From DATLGB01 sp964242305 (GTDB lineage Bacteria > Actinomycetota > Thermoleophilia > Solirubrobacterales > Solirubrobacteraceae), in assembly GCA_964242305.1 (NCBI GenBank), contig CAXTBB010000010.1, positions 34,971-98,970 on the forward strand: a stretch of DNA of 64,000 nt, written 5' to 3'. The position numbers were made by a program, and so were the translations under genes. Of the stretch, positions 1-8,534 are shown one piece after another. How positions within the stretch are numbered: position 1 is the first letter of the stretch; every line of letters starts with the position of its first letter. The notes below the pieces were generated by a model. It worked only from the letters and a program-made list of their open reading frames with translations. It did no database searches and had not been told where the DNA came from.

Positions 1-1
1 G

Positions 2-520
2 TCCGACCACCCGGGCCATGGGACCTTCGTCGCGGTCGGGACCCACATCGATCGCTTCGACCGCCTCCTGCGCGAGGTCGACGACGCCGTCGAGCACGGC
101 GTGCTCGGCCCTCGTGTCGTCGCCCAGAGCGGCGTCTGCACCTACGTGCCGCGCAACTACGAAACCCGCCCCTGGATGACGTCGGCAGAGCTCGACGCCG
201 CCGTGGCGGACGCCAGCCACGTGATCTGCCACGCCGGGTCGGGTCTCATCTCCCGGACGTTGCGCGCCGGCAAGATCCCCATCATCGTGCCCCGCCAGGC
301 CCGCTACCGCGAGCACGTCGACGACCACCAGGTCCAGATCGCCGAGCGCCTCAGCGCGTACGGGATGGCCGTGCGGGTGGACGGGCCCCTCACCATCGAG
401 CACCTGAGGGAGGCGGACGTCGGCCCGCAGGAGTACGCGGCCCTGGATCGCTACCCGCGCGTTGCCGAGCTTCTGCGCGGGCTGGCCATGGAGACGCTCG
501 GCCGGCCGACGCCGCGATAG
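2..520 (+). CDS. Glycosyltransferase family 28 C-terminal domain protein (PssE/EpsF-like), 5' partial
   Basis: The reading frame is open from base 2 and runs to a TAG at 518-520. The translation begins just before VAVGTHIDRFDRLL, the strand-and-loop that opens the sugar-nucleotide-binding half of MurG/GT28 enzymes. It continues to ICHAGSGLISRTLRAGK and IIVPRQARYREHVDDHQ, the donor-binding segment of that fold. Stand-alone proteins of this half (PssE, EpsF) pair with a separate acceptor-binding half (PssD, EpsE) and add a sugar to lipid-linked repeat units at the inner membrane face. The N-terminal motif lies so close to the window edge that probably only a few residues are missing. The partner subunit would be expected upstream, outside the window. 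Confidence 0.8.
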   Translation, partial: SDHPGHGTFVAVGTHIDRFDRLLREVDDAVEHGVLGPRVVAQSGVCTYVPRNYETRPWMTSAELDAAVADASHVICHAGSGLISRTLRAGKIPIIVPRQARYREHVDDHQVQIAERLSAYGMAVRVDGPLTIEHLREADVGPQEYAALDRYPRVAELLRGLAMETLGRPTPR

Positions 521-564
521 ACGCAGCCGGGCGTCGCACGGACGCCAAGGGCGGTCAGGGTGCG

Positions 565-595
565 GCGCGCGGCCCGGGTGACGGGGCCGCCGCGC
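565..595. terminator. GC-rich hairpin between convergent genes (first of two)
   Basis: Bases 565-575 pair with 584-595 to give an 11-bp stem with one bulged base and an eight-base loop. It sits between the stop of the GT28 gene and the stop of the oppositely directed LPxTG gene, where a bidirectional terminator is expected. There is no U-tract, as is common in high-GC actinobacteria, so termination is inferred from position and fold only. Confidence 0.45.
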
Positions 596-615
596 GGCTA
601 AGCGAACCGGCCCGC

Positions 616-638
616 CGGCGCCCGGGTCACGGGCGCCG
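616..638. terminator. Perfect 9-bp hairpin between convergent genes (second of two)
   Basis: CGGCGCCCG at 616-624 is followed by a five-base loop and its exact complement CGGGCGCCG at 630-638. It lies 15 bases from the stop of the LPxTG gene and on the 3' side of both flanking genes. No poly-T follows on either strand, so a role as a bidirectional terminator is an inference. Confidence 0.5.
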
Positions 639-652
639 ATCGAGCCGAAGCG

Positions 653-1147
653 CTAAGCGGAGTGGGGGCCGTCAGAGCGGCGTCGCAGCGCGATGCCGGA
701 CAGCAGCGCGACGAGGCCGATGAGGACGATGGGGAGCACGGCCCAGCCCGTGAAGGGGAGGTCGCCGCTGGAGACGGTGGCGCTGGGCGTCGAGCCCGTC
801 TCGGTGTTCGTGTCCGTGCCGCTGCCGTTGTTCCCGCTGTTGTTGTTGTCGTCCGTGCCCGAGCCCGGGTTGTTGCCGCCGGAGTCGTTGTTGTCCTCGA
901 CCTCGTTCTGATCAGGCGTCGGAGTGGGGGACGCGCCGGTGTTCGTGCCGGGCGCAGGCGCCTGGCCGGGCGGGGTCGTCGTGGTCGTTCCGCCGCCCGG
1001 CGCGACCGGGGGGGGCGTGTTGCCGCCGTACTGCGCCTGGGCAGCCGTGCCGATCGACGAAGGACCGGAGGCCGCGAGGGCTGTGCAGGCCACGGCCAGT
1101 CCCACGAGGGCGAGGAGTGCAATGGTTCGGAATAGCGAAGTGATCAC
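653..1147 (-). CDS. LPxTG-type cell-wall-anchored surface protein
   Basis: A GTG start at 1147 gives 164 residues. An N-terminal hydrophobic segment (TIALLALVGLAVACTALAAS, about residues 6-25) acts as a signal peptide. A Pro/Gly/Thr-rich stretch follows, then a low-complexity region rich in Asp, Asn, Gly, Ser and Thr (about residues 65-120). LPFTG appears near residue 130, then a hydrophobic helix and the basic tail RRRSD. This is the classic sorting signal cut by sortase and linked to peptidoglycan. No sortase gene is in the window. The middle has no catalytic domain, so it is probably a stalk or an acidic, possibly cation-binding, surface protein. It is transcribed divergently from the adjacent GT4 gene. 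Confidence 0.75.
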   Translation of the reverse strand: MITSLFRTIALLALVGLAVACTALAASGPSSIGTAAQAQYGGNTPPPVAPGGGTTTTTPPGQAPAPGTNTGASPTPTPDQNEVEDNNDSGGNNPGSGTDDNNNSGNNGSGTDTNTETGSTPSATVSSGDLPFTGWAVLPIVLIGLVALLSGIALRRRSDGPHSA

Positions 1148-1261
1148 GGGATATCTCGATCTGCACCGACTGGCGCGAGGTAGGACGGTGACGTATCTGC
1201 CCTGCCGGTATTGTAGCCGCCTGACGCACCGGGGTCCAGGGGAATGGGGTCCAGACACGAC

Positions 1262-2293
1262 ATGACCGGATCGCCACCCCACCCTACTGACCGGAAATCC
1301 GTGCGTCGGGTCCTGGTGGTGACCAATGCCTACCCGGACGAGAACCGTCCGTACTGGGGGCCGTTCGTGCGGGCGACGGTGGAGGGACTGCGCGCCGAGG
1401 GCCTCGAGGTGGACGTCCAGGCCGTGCGCGGCTACGAGGGAAAGCAGGAGTACGTCCGCGGCGTCGGCCGCATGCTGCGGCTCAACGCGAGCCCCCGGTA
1501 CGACGTCGTCCACGCCAGTTACGGGACCATGGGCGTGATCGCGCTGCTGCAGCTGCGGATGCCGGTGGTGATCGCCTACACGGGCAGCGACCTGCTGGGC
1601 AAGCCGCGGCCCTCGGGAGAGATCCCACCGCTGGCGGCGCTGGAGGCCCACGCCTACCGCCAGGCTGCGCGCCTGGCGGCGGCCACCATCACCAAGTCCG
1701 AGAACATGGCCCGCGTGCTGCCGCCCGCGGCGCGCCGGCGCAACTACGTGATCCCGAGCCCGACCGACCTCGACCGCTTCGGACAGATCAGTCGTGCGGA
1801 GGCGCGCGAGCGCCTCGGCTGGCCGTCCGACGAGCCGACCGTGATCTTCGCCGCGCACCCCAAGCGGGCCGTCAAGAACTTCCCGCTCGCCGAGGCCGCC
1901 GTCGAGCGCGTGCGCGAGCGCCGGCCGGAGGTCCGCCTGCGGCCGTGCATCGCCGTGCCGCCGGAGGAGATGCCGACCTGGATGGCCGCCGCCGACGTCC
2001 TGCTGCTGACGTCGCGCACGGAAGGGTCGCCCAACGTCGTGCGGGAGGCCATGGCGGCGGAGCTTCCCGTCGTCTCCACCCCGGTCGGCGACGTCGCCGA
2101 GCGCCTGGCCGGCCTGCCCGGGTGCACGGTCGGCGGCCACGACCCCGACAGCCTCGCGGCGGGCGTGGAAGCGGCCCTCGCCCACGGTCGCGTCCCCGAG
2201 GCGCGCGTCGCGGTCGAGCCGTTCTCGCCGCGCAGCGTCAGCCGCCGCATCATCGCCGTCTACGAGACGGTCGTCGCCGGTCGCGCCCGGTGA
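1262..2293 (+). CDS. Glycosyltransferase family 4 (GT-B)
   Basis: This is a GT-B glycosyltransferase that would move a sugar from a nucleotide donor to a lipid-linked glycan in the cytoplasm. The N-terminal Rossmann strand reads VLVVTNAYPDENRPYWGPFV and the acceptor-domain motif is VIAYTGSDLLG. The C-terminal donor domain has VIFAAHPKRAVKNFPLAEAA and the GT4 signature LLTSRTEGSPNVVREAMA with the E-x7-E pattern. ATG 1262 is chosen. ATG 1244 (purine run directly against the codon) and GTG 1301 (which starts right at the first strand) are real alternatives. The stop overlaps the next gene's GTG by four bases, so the two are translationally coupled. The 49469 gene product is a diverged relative. 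Confidence 0.82.
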   Translation: MTGSPPHPTDRKSVRRVLVVTNAYPDENRPYWGPFVRATVEGLRAEGLEVDVQAVRGYEGKQEYVRGVGRMLRLNASPRYDVVHASYGTMGVIALLQLRMPVVIAYTGSDLLGKPRPSGEIPPLAALEAHAYRQAARLAAATITKSENMARVLPPAARRRNYVIPSPTDLDRFGQISRAEARERLGWPSDEPTVIFAAHPKRAVKNFPLAEAAVERVRERRPEVRLRPCIAVPPEEMPTWMAAADVLLLTSRTEGSPNVVREAMAAELPVVSTPVGDVAERLAGLPGCTVGGHDPDSLAAGVEAALAHGRVPEARVAVEPFSPRSVSRRIIAVYETVVAGRAR

Positions 2294-3258
2294 CCCCCCC
2301 TGCGCCGCGCGTGCTGTTCGCGGTGCCCGTGTACAACGGCGAGCAGTTCCTGGAGCGCACGCTCGACTCCGTTCTCGCCCAGACACAGGACGACTGGGTC
2401 GTCGTGCTCGTCGACGACGCGTCCTCGGACGGGTCGGTCGCGCTCGCGCGCCGCTACGCCGCCGCGCACCCCGGGCGCTTCGAGGTCATCGCCCTGGAGC
2501 GCAACGAGGGCGTGGTCGCCGCCCGCAACCGCGCGATCGGGGCGATCGCGGCGGAGCTCGTGGTGCTGCTGGACCACGACGACTGGCTTCGGGAGGACTA
2601 CCTGGAGCGCATGGTCGGGCTCCACGACGACGCCTGGGCGCAGGGTCGCAGGGTCGGCATCGTGGGCTGCGACGCGATCCTGCACGGCGCCGGCGAGGCT
2701 GACGCGCGCACGTGGAGCGAGCGCATCGGCTGGTCTGACCACATCGACCTCGACGGCCTCCTGGAGCTGAACCTCATCTTCGCCCGCGCCCTGTTCCGCC
2801 GCGACGCGTTCCTCGAAGTCGGCGGGTTCTGCGCCGCGGTGGCCGGCTCGGACGATCACGACCTGTGGCTGCGCATCGTCGAAGCCGGCTACGAGGTCGC
2901 GGTCACGCGCGAGCCGCTGGCCAACTACCGCGTGCATACCGGGGGACTCTCGCGCAACCGCGTCCACATGCTCGACCGCAAGCTGCTGGTCTACGCCCGC
3001 GCGCTGGAGCGCGGCCACCTCACATCGCGCCAGCGGCGGACGGTGCGCCGCCGGATGCGCCACTACCGCGCGGTCCGCGGCCGCTGGCTGACGCAGCGCG
3101 AGTGGAGCGCGGGCCGCCGGCCGCAGGCGCTGCTGGTCGCGGCGGCGACGGTGCCGCGCCTGGCGGTGGCGGTGCTCAGCGATCCCGGCTGGCTGCGGGC
3201 GCGCAAGGGGCGCCGGCTGCCGGATCCGAGCCTCAGCGAGGGACCGCCCCCGGCCTGA
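2290..3258 (+). CDS. Glycosyltransferase family 2 (GT-A)
   Basis: A GTG start within the GTGA overlap gives 322 residues. The GT-A nucleotide-binding region reads VLFAVPVYNGEQFLERTLDS, then VVVLVDDASSDGS and GVVAARNRAIG. LLDHDDW is the DXD-type metal site near residue 95, and GSDDHDLWLRIVEAGYEV is the later ED-like catalytic segment. These are the family-2 hallmarks of an inverting transferase acting on lipid-linked glycan at the cytoplasmic membrane face. The basic C-terminus (RRTVRRRMRHYRAVRGR) could associate with the membrane. The end of the gene is part of a short direct repeat copied just downstream (3231-3307). It converges on the wzy gene. Confidence 0.87.
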   Translation: MTPPAPRVLFAVPVYNGEQFLERTLDSVLAQTQDDWVVVLVDDASSDGSVALARRYAAAHPGRFEVIALERNEGVVAARNRAIGAIAAELVVLLDHDDWLREDYLERMVGLHDDAWAQGRRVGIVGCDAILHGAGEADARTWSERIGWSDHIDLDGLLELNLIFARALFRRDAFLEVGGFCAAVAGSDDHDLWLRIVEAGYEVAVTREPLANYRVHTGGLSRNRVHMLDRKLLVYARALERGHLTSRQRRTVRRRMRHYRAVRGRWLTQREWSAGRRPQALLVAAATVPRLAVAVLSDPGWLRARKGRRLPDPSLSEGPPPA

Positions 3259-3307
3259 CCGGTGAGCCACCTCGCTTCAGCGAGGGACCCCCGGGCCCGG
3301 CATGACC
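3231..3307. repeat. Imperfect direct repeat at the ends of two convergent genes
   Basis: Bases 3231-3260 and 3275-3307 share CAGCGAGGGACC, a C/G-rich middle and a terminal TGACC. The first copy encodes the last residues and stop of the GT2 gene. The second spans the short intergenic gap and the last codons of the opposite-strand wzy gene. Read forward, both copies spell SEGPP followed by a stop, so the GT2 gene tail appears to have been duplicated. Confidence 0.55.
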
Positions 3308-5337
3308 AGGTCGCGGGCGCGGCGGCGCCGGACCGCCGGCCGCCGGTCGGCCAGCGCACGCCGGGCCCGCCGCACGAGCGGGTTGTAGGGGTTCAGGCGC
3401 GCGGCCGTCGCGAGCGCCGGCTCCGGGTTGTGGCCCCGGCGCGCCCGGACGACCGCCAGCTCGTAGCGCACGTCCCAGCTCGGGCTGCGCTTCACCGCCG
3501 CGTCGAGGCTCCGCTCGGCCGCGGCCAGGTGCCCGGTCTGGGCGAGGCACACGCCCTGGATCTCGAAGGGCTCCGAGCGCGGGCCGAGCAGGTGGGCGGC
3601 GCGTCGCGCCGGCGCCAGCGCGTCGGCACAGCGGCCGGCCTGCCGTGCGCGGAGGGCCTCGTCGAGCGACCGCTGCGAGAGGGCCAGCTGAAGCGGGACG
3701 GCGACGGCGACGGCGCAGACGAGCACCGTCGCCACACGGGTCACGGTCGCCCGGCGCGGCACTCCCACGGCACCCGGCGCCCGCGCCCAGGCCAGACCGC
3801 CCAGGCCGAACAGCCAGGCGGTCGTCGCCGGGACCTCCCAGTCCCAGTCGATGCCGGCGTGCACCGCCCACGCCGCCAGCGCGGCGAGCGCCGCCGCGTA
3901 GATGGCCCGGTCGGGGCCGCGGGCGAGCCACGCCAGCCGCAGGGCGAGGGCGAGCAGCACGGCCACCAGCAGCCCGAGGCCGACGATGCCCAGCTCCGCC
4001 AGCGTCTCCACGTACAGCGAATGCGCGTCCTGGACCTGGATGAGCGGGCGCGTCGAGATCGGTCGCGGCCGGCGTTGCACCCAGACGTCGCTGAAGCTGC
4101 CCGCGCCGAGCCCGGCCAGGCGGTGGCCCTCCGAGGCGTGAAGGGCCGCGCGCCAGAAGAGCACCCGCTGGTGGCTGGTGGATGCGGTGAGCCTGTCGCG
4201 GAGCGGGCCGCGGGAGGAGCCCAGCGGAGCGTCGTTGAGGAACCCGCGGCCCTGGTGGCGGACCTCGCCGACCGCTCCGAGGGCGAGCGCCGCCGCCACC
4301 ACCGCCAGGATCGTCCCGCCCAGCAGCACGCGCCGCGCGACCACGCCGACCCGCGGGCGCACGGCGTCGCGCAACGCGTCGTCGGCGGGGGAGAGGACGG
4401 CGCGCACCAGGGCGGCCACGCCGGCCGCGATCGCCACGACGATGATCAGGTGGTGGCCCTGGGCGATCGCGGCGGGGGTGGTGGTGTCGGCCTGCGCCAG
4501 CGCCTGCGCGTCGAGCGCCTCCCGGACGACGATCACGGTGGCCGGGCCGATCGCGACGAGCGCGCCCAGCAGCGCCGGCGGGCGTCCGACGGCGACGTAC
4601 ACGAGCAGCCCGCCGATCGCCACCGCCAGGCCGCCGCGCGAGAAGGTGAGAACGAGCGTCGCCGCGAGGACCGGCACGATGAGCGCGCCGAAGACGCGCC
4701 GCAGGATCGGGCCCGGCGCGGTGGCGAGCGCGGCGCCGAGGATGATCCCCAGCGCGGCGATCAGCCCGAGCGCGTTCCAGTAGCCGACCGGCCAGCTGAG
4801 CCGGCTGTTGAGCACGTTGGGCGCGACGGTGAAGGTCTCGGGCAGGGTGCGCGTGAGCAGCGCCGCGAAGCACACGAGGGCGGCGGCGCCGGCCACGCCC
4901 GTGAGGGCCGCGCCGAACCGCCGCGGGGTGCGCGCGACGGTGGCGCAGGCCGCGAACACGAACAGGTAGAGCAGCACCCGGCTGTACTCCACGAGGGTGC
5001 GACCCAGGGCCGCCTCCGACCACGCCGGGGACGCCAGCGTCCACACGGCGAAGGCCGCCAGCAGCACCGCGATCGCCGTCGTGCCGCGCGACCAGCCGCC
5101 CAGGGGCGCACGCGCCACGACCACCCGCACCGCGAGCGCGAGGATCGCGAGGGCCGCGACCAGCGCGGTGGCGCCCGCGAAGTAGCCGCCGGAGTCGAAG
5201 GCGAGGCCGGCGGTGGCCAGCCCGGGGACGGCCAGCAGCGCGACCAACCCGAGGCGCTGCGCGACCGGTCGCGCAGCGGGGTCCTTCGCCGGCGCCGGCG
5301 ACCCCAGGACTACGCGGGGATGCGCTTGCGTGGCCAC
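3277..5337 (-). CDS. O-antigen ligase/Wzy-type polymerase with C-terminal TPR-like region
   Basis: This 686-residue protein has about a dozen hydrophobic helices over residues 25-560. It contains the Wzy_C signature RVLFWRAALHASEGHRLAGLGAGSF followed by VQDAHSLYVETLAELGIVGL, typical of WaaL/Wzy enzymes that polymerise or transfer undecaprenyl-linked glycans outside the membrane. After the last helices (about residue 565) comes a soluble tail with two or three TPR-like helical pairs (LDEALRARQAGRCADALAPA, LAQTGHLAAAERSLDAAVKR). The same architecture recurs in the 41748 gene product. The start lies 28 bases inside the end of the upstream Wzz-kinase gene, so the two are coupled. The exact reaction (polymerase or ligase) cannot be told from sequence. 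Confidence 0.85.
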   Translation of the reverse strand: MATQAHPRVVLGSPAPAKDPAARPVAQRLGLVALLAVPGLATAGLAFDSGGYFAGATALVAALAILALAVRVVVARAPLGGWSRGTTAIAVLLAAFAVWTLASPAWSEAALGRTLVEYSRVLLYLFVFAACATVARTPRRFGAALTGVAGAAALVCFAALLTRTLPETFTVAPNVLNSRLSWPVGYWNALGLIAALGIILGAALATAPGPILRRVFGALIVPVLAATLVLTFSRGGLAVAIGGLLVYVAVGRPPALLGALVAIGPATVIVVREALDAQALAQADTTTPAAIAQGHHLIIVVAIAAGVAALVRAVLSPADDALRDAVRPRVGVVARRVLLGGTILAVVAAALALGAVGEVRHQGRGFLNDAPLGSSRGPLRDRLTASTSHQRVLFWRAALHASEGHRLAGLGAGSFSDVWVQRRPRPISTRPLIQVQDAHSLYVETLAELGIVGLGLLVAVLLALALRLAWLARGPDRAIYAAALAALAAWAVHAGIDWDWEVPATTAWLFGLGGLAWARAPGAVGVPRRATVTRVATVLVCAVAVAVPLQLALSQRSLDEALRARQAGRCADALAPARRAAHLLGPRSEPFEIQGVCLAQTGHLAAAERSLDAAVKRSPSWDVRYELAVVRARRGHNPEPALATAARLNPYNPLVRRARRALADRRPAVRRRRARDLVMPGPGVPR

Positions 5338-6869
5338 ATGCGCCGGCTCGGCTGCCGGGCGGGGTAGCCGTAGCCGTAGTTCTGCTCCTTCGGCGTGGAG
5401 CCATTGATCACGATGCCGGCGACATGGGCGCCGAGGTTCGACAGCTGGGACTGCAGCCGTTCGGCCGCCGGCCGCGTCGCGGTGCCGGCCCGCACCACGA
5501 TCACGACGCCGTCGACCTGGTGCAGCAGCGGGATCGCGTCGGGCACCGCGGTGACCGGCGGCGAGTCGACGACGACTAGGTCGTACTGCTCGCGGGCGCT
5601 GGTGAAGAAGGCGTCCGCCTGCCCGGACTCGAGGCCCTCGACCGGGTTGTAGAGGGGCGCGCCGGCGAACACGACGTCGAGCGTGTGGGCGTGCGCGCCG
5701 GCGACCGGCTCGGCGTGCTCGATGGCGACGCTGACGACCGCGTCGTCCAGGGTCGACTCGCCGGTCAGCACGTCACTGAGCCCCTGGTCGGCGTCGAAGC
5801 CGTAGCGCTCTGCGAACACGGGCCGGCGCAGGTCGCCCTCGACGAGCAGCGTGCGCACACCGGCGTCGGCGGCCGCGACGGCGAGGTTCCACGCCACGGT
5901 CGACTTGCCCTCCGACAGGTTCGAGGACGTGATCAGGACCGTCGAGAGCCGGCGGTCGTCGGTGAAGTAGAGGAGGTGCGCGCGGAGCATGCGGAACGCC
6001 TCCAGCTCCCCGGCCTCCAGATGCCCCCCGCGCTGGCGCAGGTGCCGGCTCTCGGGGATGGTGCCCAGGACGGGGTGCGTGAAGACCGCGGCGACGTTGT
6101 CGGCGGAGCGCAGGCGCGGATCGAGCGTCTCCAGCAGCCCGGCCAGCAGCAGCCCCAGCAGCAGGCCGAGGCCGAGGCCGATCATCGCGTCCTTGCGCGG
6201 GTGCGGGGAGGTCGGGCTCGTGGGAACCGTGGCCGACTGGGCCACTTCGACCCCGCCGTCGTCGAACTGCTGGGCGACGAGCAGGTCGTCGAGCTGGTTC
6301 TTGAGCGCGTCCAGCGACTCGCGCGCCGAATCGGTCTTCGGATCCTTCGTGCTGTCGATGCGCAGCCGCAGGGCCCGGATCGTCGTGCTGATCTCCGTCT
6401 TGCGGGCGACGCGCCGCACCGCCACGAAGCGCTCCGCGTAGGTGTTGGCCAGGCGGGTCGCCATGGCCGGGTCGTGGTCCGTCGCCTCCACGGAGTAGAC
6501 GTCGGAGTCGAGGGTGGAGCCCGTCGTCACGCGCGAGGAGATCTGTCCGGGGGTGAGTTCGCCGCCAAGGGCCTGAGAGGTCCGTTGGGCGACCTCGGGG
6601 AGCTGCAGCAGGTCGCCGTTGGTGGCGGCCACGCGGTCGGGGTTCGTCAGGGCCGCGTCCGTCAGCGAGGCCGCGGTGCTGGATTCGCGGAACAGCAGCT
6701 TGGCCGTCGACTGGTACTGCTTGGGCTTCTGCGCGGAGATGTAGTAGGCGATCGCGGGCGCCACGACGGCGCAGATGACGATGACGTACCAGCGTCGCCT
6801 GAGCAGGCGGAGAATGCGCGCGCCGCCCAGTTCGTCGATCGGCTTGAGGTCGGTGTCGGCGTCTTCCAT
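5310..6869 (-). CDS. Polysaccharide co-polymerase/bacterial tyrosine kinase fusion (Wzz-BY-kinase)
   Basis: The protein has 519 residues. The Wzz part has a transmembrane helix (WYVIVICAVVAPAIAYYISA, about residues 28-47), an extracytoplasmic alpha/beta and coiled region, and a second helix (MIGLGLGLLLGLLLAGLLE, about 230-250). The kinase part has Walker A SSNLSEGKSTVAWNLA (about residue 320), Walker A' LLVEGDLRRP and Walker B LVVVDSPPVTAVPD, and ends with the tyrosine cluster NYGYGYP. BY-kinases set chain length and coordinate Wzy-dependent assembly by cycling autophosphorylation, reversed by a CpsB phosphatase (a candidate is encoded at 40411). Walker A' has Glu where many relatives have Asp. 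It is divergent from wzx, and the two Wzz-kinases in the window suggest two assembly systems. Confidence 0.9.
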   Translation of the reverse strand: MEDADTDLKPIDELGGARILRLLRRRWYVIVICAVVAPAIAYYISAQKPKQYQSTAKLLFRESSTAASLTDAALTNPDRVAATNGDLLQLPEVAQRTSQALGGELTPGQISSRVTTGSTLDSDVYSVEATDHDPAMATRLANTYAERFVAVRRVARKTEISTTIRALRLRIDSTKDPKTDSARESLDALKNQLDDLLVAQQFDDGGVEVAQSATVPTSPTSPHPRKDAMIGLGLGLLLGLLLAGLLETLDPRLRSADNVAAVFTHPVLGTIPESRHLRQRGGHLEAGELEAFRMLRAHLLYFTDDRRLSTVLITSSNLSEGKSTVAWNLAVAAADAGVRTLLVEGDLRRPVFAERYGFDADQGLSDVLTGESTLDDAVVSVAIEHAEPVAGAHAHTLDVVFAGAPLYNPVEGLESGQADAFFTSAREQYDLVVVDSPPVTAVPDAIPLLHQVDGVVIVVRAGTATRPAAERLQSQLSNLGAHVAGIVINGSTPKEQNYGYGYPARQPSRRMWPRKRIPA

Positions 6870-6941
6870 GTCTAGTGTGATCAACGTGAACAGTACCCAG
6901 TTCTTGCGCGAGTTCCGGAGCGGCAGACCGTTGTTCCAACA

Positions 6942-8534
6942 GTGAGCACGATCGTCCCCGACCAGCGCGTCGAGAGCCCCGCCGGTCCGGACCCCGACGC
7001 GCCCACGCTGGCCGGGGACCCGGACGGCTCGGTCCGCTCGGCGTCCTCGGACGCGCTGGTCTTCACCGCCGGGACGTACGTCGCGCAGGCGCTCAGCCTG
7101 GTCAGCGGCCTGCTCCAGCGGGGCCTGCTCGGACCCGTCGGCTCGGGCTACTGGGCCCTCATGCAGACCTTCTGGACCTTCTTCTCGCTGGCTCCCCTGG
7201 GGGCGCAGCACGGCGCCACGCGCCAGGTCCCGCTGCACCGCGGTCGCGGGGACTTCGGGACGGCCGCGACGGTCGCTGGCACCTCCGCCGCGTTCTCCCT
7301 GGCGGCCACCACGCTGCTGGGGCTGATCGTCGCGACGGTGGCGCTCATCTTCGGCGGCGGCTGGGACTCGCGCCTGCGCTTCGGGCTGGTCCTGCTCGGG
7401 GTGACCGCGCCGCTGCGGCACTTCTCCGATCTCAACGAGTCCCTCATCCAGGCCGTCAAGCGCTTCGACGTCGCGTCGGCCACGGTGGTCGTCCGCGCCG
7501 CCGCCACGCTCGTCGCGCAGACCCTGTTCATCGTGTGGCTCGGCTTCTACGGCGTCTTCGCCGGCGTGGTGGCGGTCGAGCTCGCCGTCTTCACCCTGTG
7601 GTTCCGGATGCACGTCATCAGCCGCGAGCGCCCGGCCTTCCGCTTCCGCTACGACCCGGTGCGGCTGCGGGAGCTGATCCGCTTCGGCGCGCCCCTGCTC
7701 GTCTACGCGCAGGTCTCCCTGCTGTTCACCGCGATCGACTCGCTGATCGTCGCCGGCGCGCTGGACGTGCGCCGCCTCGGCTACTACGCGCTGGCAGTCT
7801 CCGTCACGAACTACATCCTCTACCTGCCCAAGAGCATCTCGGGCGTCCTGTTCCCGCGCATGACGGAGGCGTTCGCCCGCACGGGCGACCTGGCCACCAT
7901 CCACCACTACGCGACGGAGGTGCAGCGGGCGCTCGCGCTCGCGCTGGTGCCGCTCGCCGTGGCCGCCGGCTTCTTCGGCTTCCCCGTGCTCATCGCCCAC
8001 GCGCTGCCCGACTTCCGCCCGGCCATCGACGTCGTGCAGATCATGGTCGCCGCCAGCTTCTTCGCGGCGCTCATGACCATGCCCATCAAGGTGCTCATCA
8101 CCGCGGGCGAGCGCTGGCGCCTGACCGGCCTGATGCTGATCGCAGTCGCCATCAACGCCGGGCTCAACGTCCTCGCGCTGTTCGTGTTCCACGGTGGGCT
8201 GCGCGGCGCGGCGATCGCGACGGCGACCAGCTACGTGGTGGCCCTGCTGATCACCTCCGGCTACAGCCTCAGCCGCCTGCTGCCGTGGCGCTCCGTGGCG
8301 GCCCACCTCGCCGAGATCCTGGTCGTGTTCGCCTACGTCTACGGTGCGCTGCGGCTCATCGACGCGCTCGTGGACCTGCCCGGCTCGCTGATCGGGGACG
8401 CGGCCGTCGCCGTCGCGCAGATGCTCGCCTTCTGCGTGCTCTTCGCGCCGGCCCTCGTGCACGCCGAGCGGCGCACGGGCATCCTCAGCGCCGGCGGGCG
8501 CCAGGTCCAGCGCACGCTGCGGCGGCGCTCGTGA
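6942..8534 (+). CDS. Polysaccharide flippase (Wzx/MATE-like MOP superfamily)
   Basis: This 530-residue integral membrane protein starts at GTG 6942. After a hydrophilic N-terminus of about 35 residues it shows 12-14 hydrophobic segments with the even spacing of MOP-superfamily flippases. The opening is FTAGTYVAQALSLVSGLLQR, and LPKSISGVLFPRMTEAF lies midway in the typical Wzx position. Wzx flips undecaprenyl-diphosphate-linked repeat units across the cytoplasmic membrane. It begins the rightward operon wzx, sialidase-like, wzy, AAC(3)-like, DUF4910, in which each gene overlaps the next by four bases. A separate flippase at 51781 serves the second system. Confidence 0.88.
   Translation: MSTIVPDQRVESPAGPDPDAPTLAGDPDGSVRSASSDALVFTAGTYVAQALSLVSGLLQRGLLGPVGSGYWALMQTFWTFFSLAPLGAQHGATRQVPLHRGRGDFGTAATVAGTSAAFSLAATTLLGLIVATVALIFGGGWDSRLRFGLVLLGVTAPLRHFSDLNESLIQAVKRFDVASATVVVRAAATLVAQTLFIVWLGFYGVFAGVVAVELAVFTLWFRMHVISRERPAFRFRYDPVRLRELIRFGAPLLVYAQVSLLFTAIDSLIVAGALDVRRLGYYALAVSVTNYILYLPKSISGVLFPRMTEAFARTGDLATIHHYATEVQRALALALVPLAVAAGFFGFPVLIAHALPDFRPAIDVVQIMVAASFFAALMTMPIKVLITAGERWRLTGLMLIAVAINAGLNVLALFVFHGGLRGAAIATATSYVVALLITSGYSLSRLLPWRSVAAHLAEILVVFAYVYGALRLIDALVDLPGSLIGDAAVAVAQMLAFCVLFAPALVHAERRTGILSAGGRQVQRTLRRRS

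Noticed and set aside
1147..2386. A long minus-strand frame joined to the front of the LPxTG gene
   Set aside because: It runs antisense through the GT4 gene. The signal peptide begins at GTG 1147, so the upstream part is shadow.
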